64,000 nucleotides of DNA from JAEUWI01 sp942492815. GTDB taxonomy: Bacteria; Hydrogenedentota; Hydrogenedentia; Hydrogenedentales; JAEUWI01. The stretch lies in the NCBI GenBank assembly GCA_942492815.1, contig OW818658.1, forward strand, positions 6,820,001 to 6,884,000, written 5' to 3'. The notes below the pieces were generated by a model. The model saw only the letters and a program-made list of their open reading frames with translations, had not been told where the DNA came from and did not search any database. Positions 1 to 8,567 of the stretch are shown one piece after another; position 1 is the stretch's first letter; each line of letters opens with the position of its first letter. The translations under genes were made by a program, and so were the position numbers.

Positions 1-1
1 G

Positions 2-1228
2 GCACCATCCGACGCGCAACCCGCCGGTGCGGCAGCGCCCGCGGAAGAGATCGTCGTCGAGTCGGTTGACGTTCCCGAAGGCGGTGCGGTCGAAGAGGCG
101 GTCCGGGTACAGACCGACGCCATCATGCCGGATAATCTGCCGGAAGGCGTGATTGTGGACGGATCGGCCACGGGCGAAGCTCCACCCGCGCTGCCCACCG
201 AAGAGGAGATCATGGCCCAGTACCGCATCGGCCCCACCGACGTGCTGGAGTTCCGTTCCTTTGACGACGAGACGCTCAACACCAGCGTCATCGTACGTCA
301 CGACGGCTATGTGTCCCTCCCGTGGATATCGGATCTGAAGCTCGGCGGCCTGACGCGCGAGGAGGCGACCGCGAAAGTGCGCGAAGCCTATCAGTCGCTG
401 TATTTCGAGGCGGAAGTGAGCCTTCAGATCACTGAAGCCACGAGCAAAGCCTACACGGTCACAGGCGACGTGTCCCGTCCTGCCGAATTTCCCTACCTCA
501 AACCGATCACGCTCCTCGACGCCATCGTGGCGGCGGGCGGTCTGCGCGTGAACCAGCGCGGCGGCGACAGTTTTGTGGGCGGTCAGGGCCAATTGGTAAA
601 GGCCGTCATTCTCCGGGGCACGGGTGAAGAACGTACGGCGACCGCATATGATCTGCGCAACATGGATAGCGCCGGCGCCCATGCTACTCAGACCCCCGTG
701 TTGCCGGGAGACACTATCTTTATCCCTGAAGGCCTGAATCTCGTCTACATTCTCGGCACCGTTGGGCGTCCCGGCATTCAGCCCCTTACCGAAGGCATGA
801 CCTTCCTTCAGGTGATGGCCGCCGCCAATGGATTCAATGAATCGCAGGGTCGGCTCAGCAATGTCGTACTCATGCGTGAAATAGAAGGCGGTCAGACGGA
901 AGTTCAGTTGATCGATGTCAAGACCATATTGAAACAGGGCGGCGATTTTCTCATGATGCCGGGCGACATCGTCTATGTTCCCAGGAAGCGCCTCGTTACC
1001 CTGGGCGAATTCATCAGCCGCTCCACGGCCCTCGCGTCGCCCATCATGAGTATTGCCGGCCAGGCAATGGGCCTCTATACCCAAGCCTACGATGTGTTCT
1101 ACACCGACGAGCGCATCGACCTGCTCTATAATTCCAGCAATTCCAGCCAACTCCAGACCAATCTCCAGTTGCTCGAAGCAATTCGAACCATCGGGACCGT
1201 GGCGGATGGCGTCGGCGGCACGAAATAG
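2..1228 (+). CDS. Polysaccharide export outer membrane protein, Wza-like (5' end outside window)
   Basis: The frame is open from the first bases of the window, so the true start and any signal peptide lie upstream; an internal ATG at 125 is unlikely to be the start. The visible part has a Poly_export domain (from YRIGPTDVLEF) followed by two SLBB-type beta-grasp segments (around AYTVTGDVSRPAEFPYL and VYILGTVGRPGIQPL). This is the layout of outer-membrane exopolysaccharide translocons such as Wza/GumB. The first about 40 visible residues are Ala/Glu/Val-rich and may be a linker. It lies 25 bp upstream of the Wzc-like gene and probably works with it to export a polysaccharide. The family is clear from the domain order; the exported polymer is unknown. 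Confidence 0.9.
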   Translation, partial: APSDAQPAGAAAPAEEIVVESVDVPEGGAVEEAVRVQTDAIMPDNLPEGVIVDGSATGEAPPALPTEEEIMAQYRIGPTDVLEFRSFDDETLNTSVIVRHDGYVSLPWISDLKLGGLTREEATAKVREAYQSLYFEAEVSLQITEATSKAYTVTGDVSRPAEFPYLKPITLLDAIVAAGGLRVNQRGGDSFVGGQGQLVKAVILRGTGEERTATAYDLRNMDSAGAHATQTPVLPGDTIFIPEGLNLVYILGTVGRPGIQPLTEGMTFLQVMAAANGFNESQGRLSNVVLMREIEGGQTEVQLIDVKTILKQGGDFLMMPGDIVYVPRKRLVTLGEFISRSTALASPIMSIAGQAMGLYTQAYDVFYTDERIDLLYNSSNSSQLQTNLQLLEAIRTIGTVADGVGGTK

Positions 1229-1253
1229 CCTGATCTGAATAAGAGGTACATGC

Positions 1254-3581
1254 ATGTCCAGAGATTTTTCGACCGTTGTTGATGACACCCCGAGTGAAAA
1301 ACCGGGCACCCGAACGCCCGGACTTCACTTTGATGTCAAGCGGTTCTTCAGCCTTCGAATGCCGGTCATCCTGCTGATCTCCAGTGTCCTTGCCGTGCCT
1401 TTCGCGCTGGCGGGTTGGATTCTGACCCCGGTTGAATTCACGGCCGTGGCCCAGATTCAGTTCCGCTCCCTGAACACGACCTTTGCCGACCTCAACAATG
1501 CGGCCGGCAGTTCGTCCGAATATGAAAAGTTCGTGAACACCCAGATCGCCACACTGATGGGTGACACCGTCATCATGCAGGTTCTGGAACGTTCCAGCAT
1601 CCAGAACCTGCCCAGTGTCCTGCAGGCGCAGGACAAACTGACCTTTCTCAAGGGCCGCATAACGGCCCGGCCCGTGACGCGAAGCGAACTCGTGAACGTG
1701 GTCTGCGCCATGCGGACGCGCGAGGAAGCCTTGGAAGTCTTGAAAGTACTCACGGACGTTTATCAAGACGTGGCGATGAAGCAAGCCAGCAAGGAGGGTA
1801 GTCAGCGCATCGATACCCTGAACGAGCAGATGGAGAACCTTGAAACCGAACTGGAGGGTAAGCGTCAGACCATAGAGGATATGGAAGGGGCGCTGGGTGC
1901 GACTACGGGCACGGTTCATCCCCAGGACTCCGTTGAAGCCGAGCAGTATCGCGCGAGCATGCTTGACGCGGAGACCCAGCTTAAGCAGGCGGAAAAAGTT
2001 GTCGCGGACACGGACGATCAGATCGCCCGCCTCGAGTCGCTGCAGGCCTCCAACAAGAGCAACCCCTCCGCTCCCATTTTCGACTACGGCGTGGAGAACC
2101 TCGTCGGCTCCGACCCGCGCGTGAGCACCATCCAGGGCGATCTCGTTCGCCAGGAAGGCGTCGTTGACGGGTTGCGCGAAACCCACAAGGACAATCATCC
2201 GGAGCTCAAGTCGCAGGTGCGCACCCTGGAATCACTGCGCAAGAGCATTGCGAAGCAGGAAGAAATTGCCCGTTCAAGCGCGCTTCAATCCCTTCATGGA
2301 GACCTGTTGCAGCAGTTGGACGCCGCAAAGCGTGGCGTATCCGACGCACAGTTGAATTTGACCAGCAATACGGAGCGCTACAACACCTTTGTCACTACCG
2401 AGGTCGAAAAAGCCACGAAAACCTCCGCAGACCGGGCGCGCTTGGAAAAGCTGAAAGAGGAGGCCGACGCCGCCCGCGTGTCGATTGAAAACTGGAGCAA
2501 CACTAAGCGTAACCTGCAGCTCGACGAGAAGGCAGCGGGGCCACGGGTCGAGGTAAATACCGAGCCCTACGCGCCCCTGGTGGCGGGCGTGGCGAAAAAG
2601 CTGCTGATGGCGCTCATGGGTATCGTCCTGGCCTTTGGCATTGGGCTGACCTACGGCGTGCTGCGCGAATTGACGGATGGTCAGGTGCGCACGCCCCACG
2701 ATATCAGCCGTATTTCGAGTCTGCCGATTATCGCGTCCATTCCCCATTTCAGTGAAGATCTCACGCTGGAAGACGCGGACACGGCCCTCCTGATGGCGCA
2801 ACACCCGAATTCCATTGTTGCGGACGAATACCGCCGAATCCTGGCCCGTATCCTGTTTCCCGAGGACAATGCGGCCGAGATCAGCTCCCTGATGATCGTG
2901 AGCGCAAGCTGGGGCGAAGGCAAGACTTCCGTGGCCAGCAATCTGGCCGTGGCGCTGGAAAGCGCCAACCGGCGGGTGCTCCTCATCGACCTGAGTTCCC
3001 AGCGGCCGGGAATAGAAAGCACATTCGGCCTCGTGCCGGGCCTCGGCCTCGCGGAGCTGCTGGAAAACATGGATGCCCGGGAGGAATTGATCCGCCGGAC
3101 CGAGTTCGAGAACCTCGGCATCATCGGGCCCGGCCTCAATCCCAAGGCCCTGGCGGGCCGCCTGGCGTCGCGCGAAATGATGGACTTCATGGAATGGGCT
3201 GATGAGCATTTTGACCATATCATCATCGACACGCCGCCACTGCTGCTCATGTCGGACGCCAAGCTAATCGCGCCCGCCATCGACGGCGTGCTCTTTGTGG
3301 TCGGCGTCGGCCAGTCTTCCCTGGGCATGGTAAGCCGGGGCTTGCGTGAGCTGGAATTGCTCCGTGCAAACACCATCGGTGTCGTGCTCAACGGTATCCG
3401 AAGCCTGCGCGGCGGCTATCTGAAGAAGAACCAGAAACTTTTCTACGCCTACGCCAACCAGGCCGCGCCACCGAAGGTGCGACCCATGGCCATGCCGGAG
3501 ATTAATATTCTCGACGAGGATATTCCCGAACCGCTTGACGCGGAAGTTGTTCTCCTTCCGCTCGAAAAGCGAAAGGACTAG
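1254..3581 (+). CDS. Polysaccharide co-polymerase / BY-kinase-like ATPase (Wzc/GumC-ExoP family)
   Basis: The 775-residue protein has the classic Wzz-plus-kinase layout. It has TM1 at about residues 36-56, a long periplasmic coiled coil (about 180-420), TM2 at about 446-470, then a cytoplasmic P-loop domain with Walker A WGEGKTS (553-559) and Walker B IIIDTPP (656-662). It should control chain length and export together with the upstream Wza-like protein. Two points are odd. The Walker A' segment reads LLIDLSSQRP (577-586), lacking the second Asp of the usual IDADLRxP. The C-terminus has only three scattered tyrosines (Y722, Y731, Y733) rather than a Tyr cluster, so tyrosine autokinase activity is doubtful. 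The start ATG at 1254 is preceded by AGAGG at about 7-bp spacing. Confidence 0.92.
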   Translation: MSRDFSTVVDDTPSEKPGTRTPGLHFDVKRFFSLRMPVILLISSVLAVPFALAGWILTPVEFTAVAQIQFRSLNTTFADLNNAAGSSSEYEKFVNTQIATLMGDTVIMQVLERSSIQNLPSVLQAQDKLTFLKGRITARPVTRSELVNVVCAMRTREEALEVLKVLTDVYQDVAMKQASKEGSQRIDTLNEQMENLETELEGKRQTIEDMEGALGATTGTVHPQDSVEAEQYRASMLDAETQLKQAEKVVADTDDQIARLESLQASNKSNPSAPIFDYGVENLVGSDPRVSTIQGDLVRQEGVVDGLRETHKDNHPELKSQVRTLESLRKSIAKQEEIARSSALQSLHGDLLQQLDAAKRGVSDAQLNLTSNTERYNTFVTTEVEKATKTSADRARLEKLKEEADAARVSIENWSNTKRNLQLDEKAAGPRVEVNTEPYAPLVAGVAKKLLMALMGIVLAFGIGLTYGVLRELTDGQVRTPHDISRISSLPIIASIPHFSEDLTLEDADTALLMAQHPNSIVADEYRRILARILFPEDNAAEISSLMIVSASWGEGKTSVASNLAVALESANRRVLLIDLSSQRPGIESTFGLVPGLGLAELLENMDAREELIRRTEFENLGIIGPGLNPKALAGRLASREMMDFMEWADEHFDHIIIDTPPLLLMSDAKLIAPAIDGVLFVVGVGQSSLGMVSRGLRELELLRANTIGVVLNGIRSLRGGYLKKNQKLFYAYANQAAPPKVRPMAMPEINILDEDIPEPLDAEVVLLPLEKRKD

Positions 3582-3780
3582 AGAGAGCGTGCGTGCCCCC
3601 CAGATCCCGAGATGAAACATGCCGGGGGCACGGCGCGGGACTACATTTCCTCGACGTTGTCGGCCCCGTGTCAGGGGCCGAATGGCGCGGGATAGCTATC
3701 CTTCCGGGACTCGCAAGGGGCAGCGGGTCTGGCGATTGGCAAGGCAGATCGAAATTGTGTAACCGGAATCAGGGGATATC
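3582..3780 (+). other. Intra-operon gap with two hairpins
   Basis: I see no convincing gene in this 199-bp gap. It carries inverted repeats GTGCCCCC/GGGGGCAC (3593-3600 and 3624-3631) and a tighter hairpin TCGGCCCC/GGGGCCGA (3660-3667 and 3674-3681) with a 6-nt loop. Neither is followed by a T-run, so these may be mRNA processing or attenuation structures rather than terminators. Confidence 0.4.
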
Positions 3781-6700
3781 ATGTCACGCAAAGTCTGGAT
3801 AATTCTGATAGCATCCACCCTGGCGCTGGGCCTAATCTGCGCCGCGGGGGTGGCGGCGCTGATTCTCGTGCCCAGGTATCGCGCCTCACAGAGCTTGGTC
3901 AAAGCGCGCCAGTTGGTGAGCGCGGGTACCCCTGAGCTTGCCCGCCGTCCCTACAAAGAATACCTGTACAAGAATGGCAACGATATCGCGGTCCTCGACG
4001 AATACATCGGAGTTTGCGAAGGGGTGATCTCCGATCGTCGGCGCGTTCTGGCCGACGCGGGCCGAATCATGACCCGCCTGATTCAGTTGGAACCGGAGAA
4101 TCCCGCGCGAAAGACACAGCTCTTCGATTTCTACCGCAAATATCGATTCTGGACCGAGCTCGAAGCCGCAATCAATCTCTACGGCGGCGACGATCTTGCG
4201 GCCCTGGAATATGATCGCGTGGTCGCCGTTCAAGAACAGGGCCGGCTCGACCAGGCCGTTACGGAGCTGCAAGCCTATATCGACAGCGGCCGCGACCTGC
4301 GCGACACGCCCCTCCGGAAGGCCCGGACCCATGTGGCGCTGCGCGACCTCAACGCGGCCGATGGTGTTTTTCCACCCCTGCTTGAAAAGTATCCCGACGA
4401 CAGCATGCTCCGTGTCCACTATGCGGCCTATCTTCTCGACCAGGACAAAATTGAAGAGGCCCAGACCCAGCTCGCCTCGGTGCCCGCGGAACTGCATGAG
4501 CAGACCGAATTTGTGATCGCCACCATCCGCATCAACCTGGCCCGCGAGCTATTTGCCGAGGCCCTGGTCCTGGCGGAGAAGGCCCTTGCGGCAACGCCGG
4601 ACAATCTCGATCTGCAGCTCAATTATGTTCTGGCGCTGGAGCGTTCGGGCAAGCGCGATGTCGCGATGGAGTATGTCCAGCGCATGGATCCAGTCCGCCG
4701 CATCGACACGCCGGGGTTCATCATGTTTCTGACGGAGATGCGCCTCGAGGCCGGGGATGCCGACGGCGCGGACGAGGCGCGCAAGATGTACGTTCAGGCC
4801 TATCCAGACCAGCAATCGGTCGATCAGTACCTTAGCGGACGAATCCTTCTGGAGCGAAGGAACCTGCTGGAGGCGCGCGACAAGTTCGCCATCGCCGCCG
4901 AGATGAATCCCAACCTGCACCGCGCAAACTATTTCCTCGCGATCTGCGAATTGGAATTGGGCGAAAAGTCCAAGGCGCGTGCACCGCTCGAGCAGTTCCT
5001 CAGCAGCAATCCGACGGACCAGCAGGCCCGGCGTCTGTGGGCCCGCAATTTTGGATCGGCACCCTCGATCTCCGAATTGCAGGCGAGGAGCAACCGCCTG
5101 CTGGCCGAGACCGAGTCGGACGTGAACGAATTGATGTTCACCATCGAGGATCTCCTGCAGCATCGCCAGGAGGCGGAGCAGTCCACGGCGCTGCGCCTCA
5201 TCGAAAAAGTTATCGCCATCGCCCCGCGCGATCCCCGCGGCTACAGCGCCCTCGCCGGTTTCCGGCTGGAGCGCGGCGAGATTTCCGAGGCGGAGAAGGT
5301 ATTGCAGGATGCCGCCGATGCCGGTGTCGACCAGTCGAGCTTCTCGCTTATTCGCACGAGCATCCTTCTGGTCAAGGGCGACACGGCGGGGGCCATGGCC
5401 TCGGCGAAAAGCTACCTGGAGAAGAGTCCCAGTGCGGAGGCAAGAACCTGGGGCGCATTTTTTTCCCGGCAGGGTTACTTCGTCGAAGGCGACGACCTGG
5501 TGAAGCAATTTGGAGGCGAGGGGAATCCCGCCTCCGAAGTCGAGGATTCACTCCTGTTCCGCCTTTCGCTGGCCCTTCAGTATGGACAGCTTGATGCGGC
5601 CCGCGAGCGGGTGGCGGAAGCGGAGGGGGTACGGGGCCAGGATCCGGCGCTTGCGCCCTCCCTCAACCGCATGCGTCTGGCGCTTGCCGAAGGACTCGTG
5701 GTGAACTCCATTGAGATCCCCCGGGAAGAAGTGGATGGCCTGCTCGCCAAGGTTCGCCAGTCCGAACCCCAGAACGACGGCCTGAAAATCGTAGAGGCCC
5801 GACTGATGCTCAAGGGGTCGCTTCCAAACGTTCAAGGGGCCGGCGATCTCGTGACCACCATTCCCCAGGAGTCGCCCGTTTACCTCCAAGGGCAGCAGAT
5901 TCAGGCGGAAATCGCGTCGATGCAGGGCGACCAGGCCAAGGTAATAAGTCTGAGCAATTCCATTCTGGAGCGCACCCCCGGCAATACCCAGGTCATGCAT
6001 CTTCTGGGGGGGGCCCAATTGGAAGCGAACTTGCGCGAAGAGGCTCGAACGACCTTCGAGCAGATTCTCTCCTATGACCGGAGCGACGCGCGCGCGATGC
6101 GGATTCTCGTCCGCATCTACGAGCTGATGGGATTTCACCCGCGCGCCGACGAGATGTTTGCCCGCTTCAAGGAGAGCGGCCGCAACCGCCCGGGCCACGA
6201 GGCGCAGGTGGAAGAGCTCCGCAAGTTCTTGAATCGGCCCGGCAGTGAAGCCGCGGCACCGTCCGCCGCGAGTGAAGGCACGTCCAGCGCCAGCGCCACC
6301 TACGCCGAGTTGACCTCCGAGGTTACTTCGCTCGTCAATGAGAAGGATTACGAAACAGCCATTGCCAAGTTGCAGGCGTATCTCAAAGAAAGTCCGGATA
6401 GGGCGGAGCCCTGGGTCCTCCTGGGGCAGGTTATTCTCGAGCAGGGACCGGGTGCAGATCTCGGCGCGGCGTCGACGGCCTTCACCCGCGCTCGGATCTT
6501 AATTGCCGATTATATACCCGCGCAGATAGGCCAGATTGAAGTTCTGGCCCGGACCAATCCAGGCATGGCCGTCTCCGCGTGCGAGATCTACCTGCGCACT
6601 TACGATGACGACGAGGATGTCATGTTCCGCCTCGCCACCCTGCTCGCGGCGGGCCCCGGTCGCCGCGAGGAGGCGCTCGCGTGGGTGGACAAGGCCATCG

Positions 6701-6987
6701 CGACGGGGAAGCAACCCACCTTCAATCGGTTTCGTGCCTACCTGCTGACCCAGATGGGGCGCGCCGACGAGGCTATCGATGAGCTCACGGAGCTTATCAA
6801 AGTTGCGGGACCGGCGACGGTCGAAGATGAGTTGACGCTGACCGAGGCCTACCTCGCCAAAGACGACATGTCGGGCGCACGGGAACACCTTCAGGCCGCA
6901 GCAAAATTAATACCCGAGGGGAGCACACCTCTTGCGGAGCGTTTCAAGAAGCTCGAAACTTTGATCACTGCGGGAGGAGCAAATTGA
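3781..6987 (+). CDS. Giant membrane-anchored TPR protein of the EPS/exosortase operon
   Basis: This 1068-residue protein has one N-terminal membrane segment (about residues 5-28, an uncleaved anchor or signal). The rest is Ala/Leu/Glu-rich helical repeats typical of TPRs (for example A-LEKYPDDSMLRVHYAAYLL and A-LEQFLSSNPTDQQARRLWA patterns), with a Ser/Ala linker near 820-835. TPR proteins of this size are regular members of PEP-CTERM/exosortase polysaccharide loci, where they are thought to scaffold periplasmic or cytoplasmic assembly. Its stop TGA shares one base with the ATG of the exosortase (6987), indicating translational coupling. The exact role is not deducible. Confidence 0.85.
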   Translation: MSRKVWIILIASTLALGLICAAGVAALILVPRYRASQSLVKARQLVSAGTPELARRPYKEYLYKNGNDIAVLDEYIGVCEGVISDRRRVLADAGRIMTRLIQLEPENPARKTQLFDFYRKYRFWTELEAAINLYGGDDLAALEYDRVVAVQEQGRLDQAVTELQAYIDSGRDLRDTPLRKARTHVALRDLNAADGVFPPLLEKYPDDSMLRVHYAAYLLDQDKIEEAQTQLASVPAELHEQTEFVIATIRINLARELFAEALVLAEKALAATPDNLDLQLNYVLALERSGKRDVAMEYVQRMDPVRRIDTPGFIMFLTEMRLEAGDADGADEARKMYVQAYPDQQSVDQYLSGRILLERRNLLEARDKFAIAAEMNPNLHRANYFLAICELELGEKSKARAPLEQFLSSNPTDQQARRLWARNFGSAPSISELQARSNRLLAETESDVNELMFTIEDLLQHRQEAEQSTALRLIEKVIAIAPRDPRGYSALAGFRLERGEISEAEKVLQDAADAGVDQSSFSLIRTSILLVKGDTAGAMASAKSYLEKSPSAEARTWGAFFSRQGYFVEGDDLVKQFGGEGNPASEVEDSLLFRLSLALQYGQLDAARERVAEAEGVRGQDPALAPSLNRMRLALAEGLVVNSIEIPREEVDGLLAKVRQSEPQNDGLKIVEARLMLKGSLPNVQGAGDLVTTIPQESPVYLQGQQIQAEIASMQGDQAKVISLSNSILERTPGNTQVMHLLGGAQLEANLREEARTTFEQILSYDRSDARAMRILVRIYELMGFHPRADEMFARFKESGRNRPGHEAQVEELRKFLNRPGSEAAAPSAASEGTSSASATYAELTSEVTSLVNEKDYETAIAKLQAYLKESPDRAEPWVLLGQVILEQGPGADLGAASTAFTRARILIADYIPAQIGQIEVLARTNPGMAVSACEIYLRTYDDDEDVMFRLATLLAAGPGRREEALAWVDKAIATGKQPTFNRFRAYLLTQMGRADEAIDELTELIKVAGPATVEDELTLTEAYLAKDDMSGAREHLQAAAKLIPEGSTPLAERFKKLETLITAGGAN

Positions 6988-7907
6988 TGAACGGGAGTCT
7001 TTCAGTTAGTTCTCATGCCCATCCTTCCCTGGGCGATTCGTTTGGCCGAAATCGGGCTGTGTGGGGTGCATCGGTGGCCGCGGTTTTCGTGCTGGTAGTG
7101 GCGGCGTACTGGCATTCCTTTGTGGATATTTATTTCGGGGCGACGGCGCCGGAGTCCCTGTATTCCCACGCGATGTTCATCCCCCTGATTAGCCTGTTCT
7201 TCGTTTGGCGCCAGCGCGCGCTGCTGGGCCGGGCCCCCCTGGCCCCTTCGCCGTTGCTCGGTTACCCCCTGCTGCTGATGGGCTGCCTGATGCTTCTGGT
7301 CGGAGATTTCCTTGGGTTCATGACCCTGGTTCATTTCTCCCTGCTGCCGGTCGTCTGTGGTCTGTGCTTCCTCATGCTGGGCAGGCCCGCCACGGTGGTG
7401 CTCTGGTTTCCGTTGGCCTTTCTCTTCTTCATGCTCCCCCCGCCCTATTCGATCATCTCGGTCATCTCGTTCAAAAGTAAGATGCTCGCGACCGAGTCCG
7501 CGGTGCATCTCGGCCAGTTGCTCACCTTGAATTTTGTGCAGGATGGCTCCTATGTGTTCCTCGGTTCCGAGGACCGCCTCATGGTCGGCGATGTGTGCGG
7601 CGGCATGCGTTCGCTGATTGCCCTGCTGGCCTTCGGCGCGCTCATGGCCTACATCAGCAAGACCCGGGGCTGGGCGCGGATCGTCATCTTACTCATTTCG
7701 CCCGCAGTGGCAATCGCGGCCAACGTGGCCCGCATCTTCTTCCTCTGTGTGGTGGGCTATATCTGGGGCAGCGACGCGGCCACCGGCTTAGTCCACGACG
7801 CCTCCGGCATCGGCATTTTTGCCTTCGCTTTTGTCCTGCTCTTTAGCGCCGAGGGTCTGCTCAGGCGGCTGGCTCCGGCCCGCGAACCGAAGGAGGGCCA
7901 GTCATGA
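6987..7907 (+). CDS. Exosortase (EpsH family transpeptidase)
   Basis: This 306-residue polytopic membrane protein has about 8 hydrophobic segments and the exosortase catalytic triad: C204 in GDVCGGMRSLIALL, R249 in ANVARIFF and H270 in GLVHDASGIGIFAF. Exosortases cleave and process C-terminal PEP-CTERM signals; the likely clients are the two PEP-CTERM proteins at 12509 and 14147. I chose ATG 6987 over TTG 6984 because GGGAGGA (6972-6978) is well spaced from it. It overlaps the upstream TPR gene by 1 bp and the downstream EpsI gene by 4 bp (ATGA). The exosortase subtype cannot be assigned from memory. Confidence 0.93.
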   Translation: MNGSLSVSSHAHPSLGDSFGRNRAVWGASVAAVFVLVVAAYWHSFVDIYFGATAPESLYSHAMFIPLISLFFVWRQRALLGRAPLAPSPLLGYPLLLMGCLMLLVGDFLGFMTLVHFSLLPVVCGLCFLMLGRPATVVLWFPLAFLFFMLPPPYSIISVISFKSKMLATESAVHLGQLLTLNFVQDGSYVFLGSEDRLMVGDVCGGMRSLIALLAFGALMAYISKTRGWARIVILLISPAVAIAANVARIFFLCVVGYIWGSDAATGLVHDASGIGIFAFAFVLLFSAEGLLRRLAPAREPKEGQS

Positions 7908-8551
7908 TCCACTACATTGCGGGTATCGCCATACTCCTCGTCAGCGCGACGATTCACTGGGGCATCAACCTGAAGCGGGATTGGGCCGCCGCGGCGGGCA
8001 CCGCCACGGTAAGCCTGGATCTGCCGGCCCAGGTGGGGCCCTATCGCCAGAACGGGGAGGATATCGATCCGGGGGATGTCGTCCGGAAGGCCCTCGAAGT
8101 CGGGAAGTCCGACATTCTGATGCGCTACTACACCGCCCCGAATGGCGCGCCGATCCTGGTCACAATCGTGTATGCCGGTCAGAAACGGCGCAGCCTCCAC
8201 TTTCCGGAAGTCTGCCTCGTGGGCCAGGGCTGGGAGGTGGAACAGTCCTACTCGGCCCCCGTCGGCATCGAGTTTGAGGCGCGGCGGCTGGTGATCTTTC
8301 GCGGCGACGACGAGCAGGCGGTCCTGTACTGGCTGAAGACCGGAAAGCGATTCACGAGCAGCACCTTCATGAACGCCATTTACTGGGCCCGGGAGCAGTT
8401 GTTTTTCGGCACGCCCACCTCATCCATGATCAAATTAAGCATGCCCGTCCTGAAGAAGATGGGGCAGGACGACGAAGAGGCCTTTGCCGTGCTGGATGAT
8501 TTTGCCAGCAGGCTTGGCCCCATTCTTTTGGAGAACGACTACCTTGATTAA
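7904..8551 (+). CDS. EpsI family exosortase-associated protein
   Basis: The 215-residue protein has one N-terminal membrane segment (about 3-20) and a periplasmic domain with the EpsI hallmark RSLHFPEVCLVGQGWEV (about 96-112; H99, P101, C104). EpsI proteins occur next to exosortases, or are fused to them, in exopolysaccharide loci. Their biochemical role is unsettled. The start ATG overlaps the exosortase stop (ATGA), with AAGGAGGG just upstream (7890-7897), so the two are translated together. Confidence 0.9.
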   Translation: MIHYIAGIAILLVSATIHWGINLKRDWAAAAGTATVSLDLPAQVGPYRQNGEDIDPGDVVRKALEVGKSDILMRYYTAPNGAPILVTIVYAGQKRRSLHFPEVCLVGQGWEVEQSYSAPVGIEFEARRLVIFRGDDEQAVLYWLKTGKRFTSSTFMNAIYWAREQLFFGTPTSSMIKLSMPVLKKMGQDDEEAFAVLDDFASRLGPILLENDYLD

Positions 8552-8567
8552 TATGGGAAGGATCACC

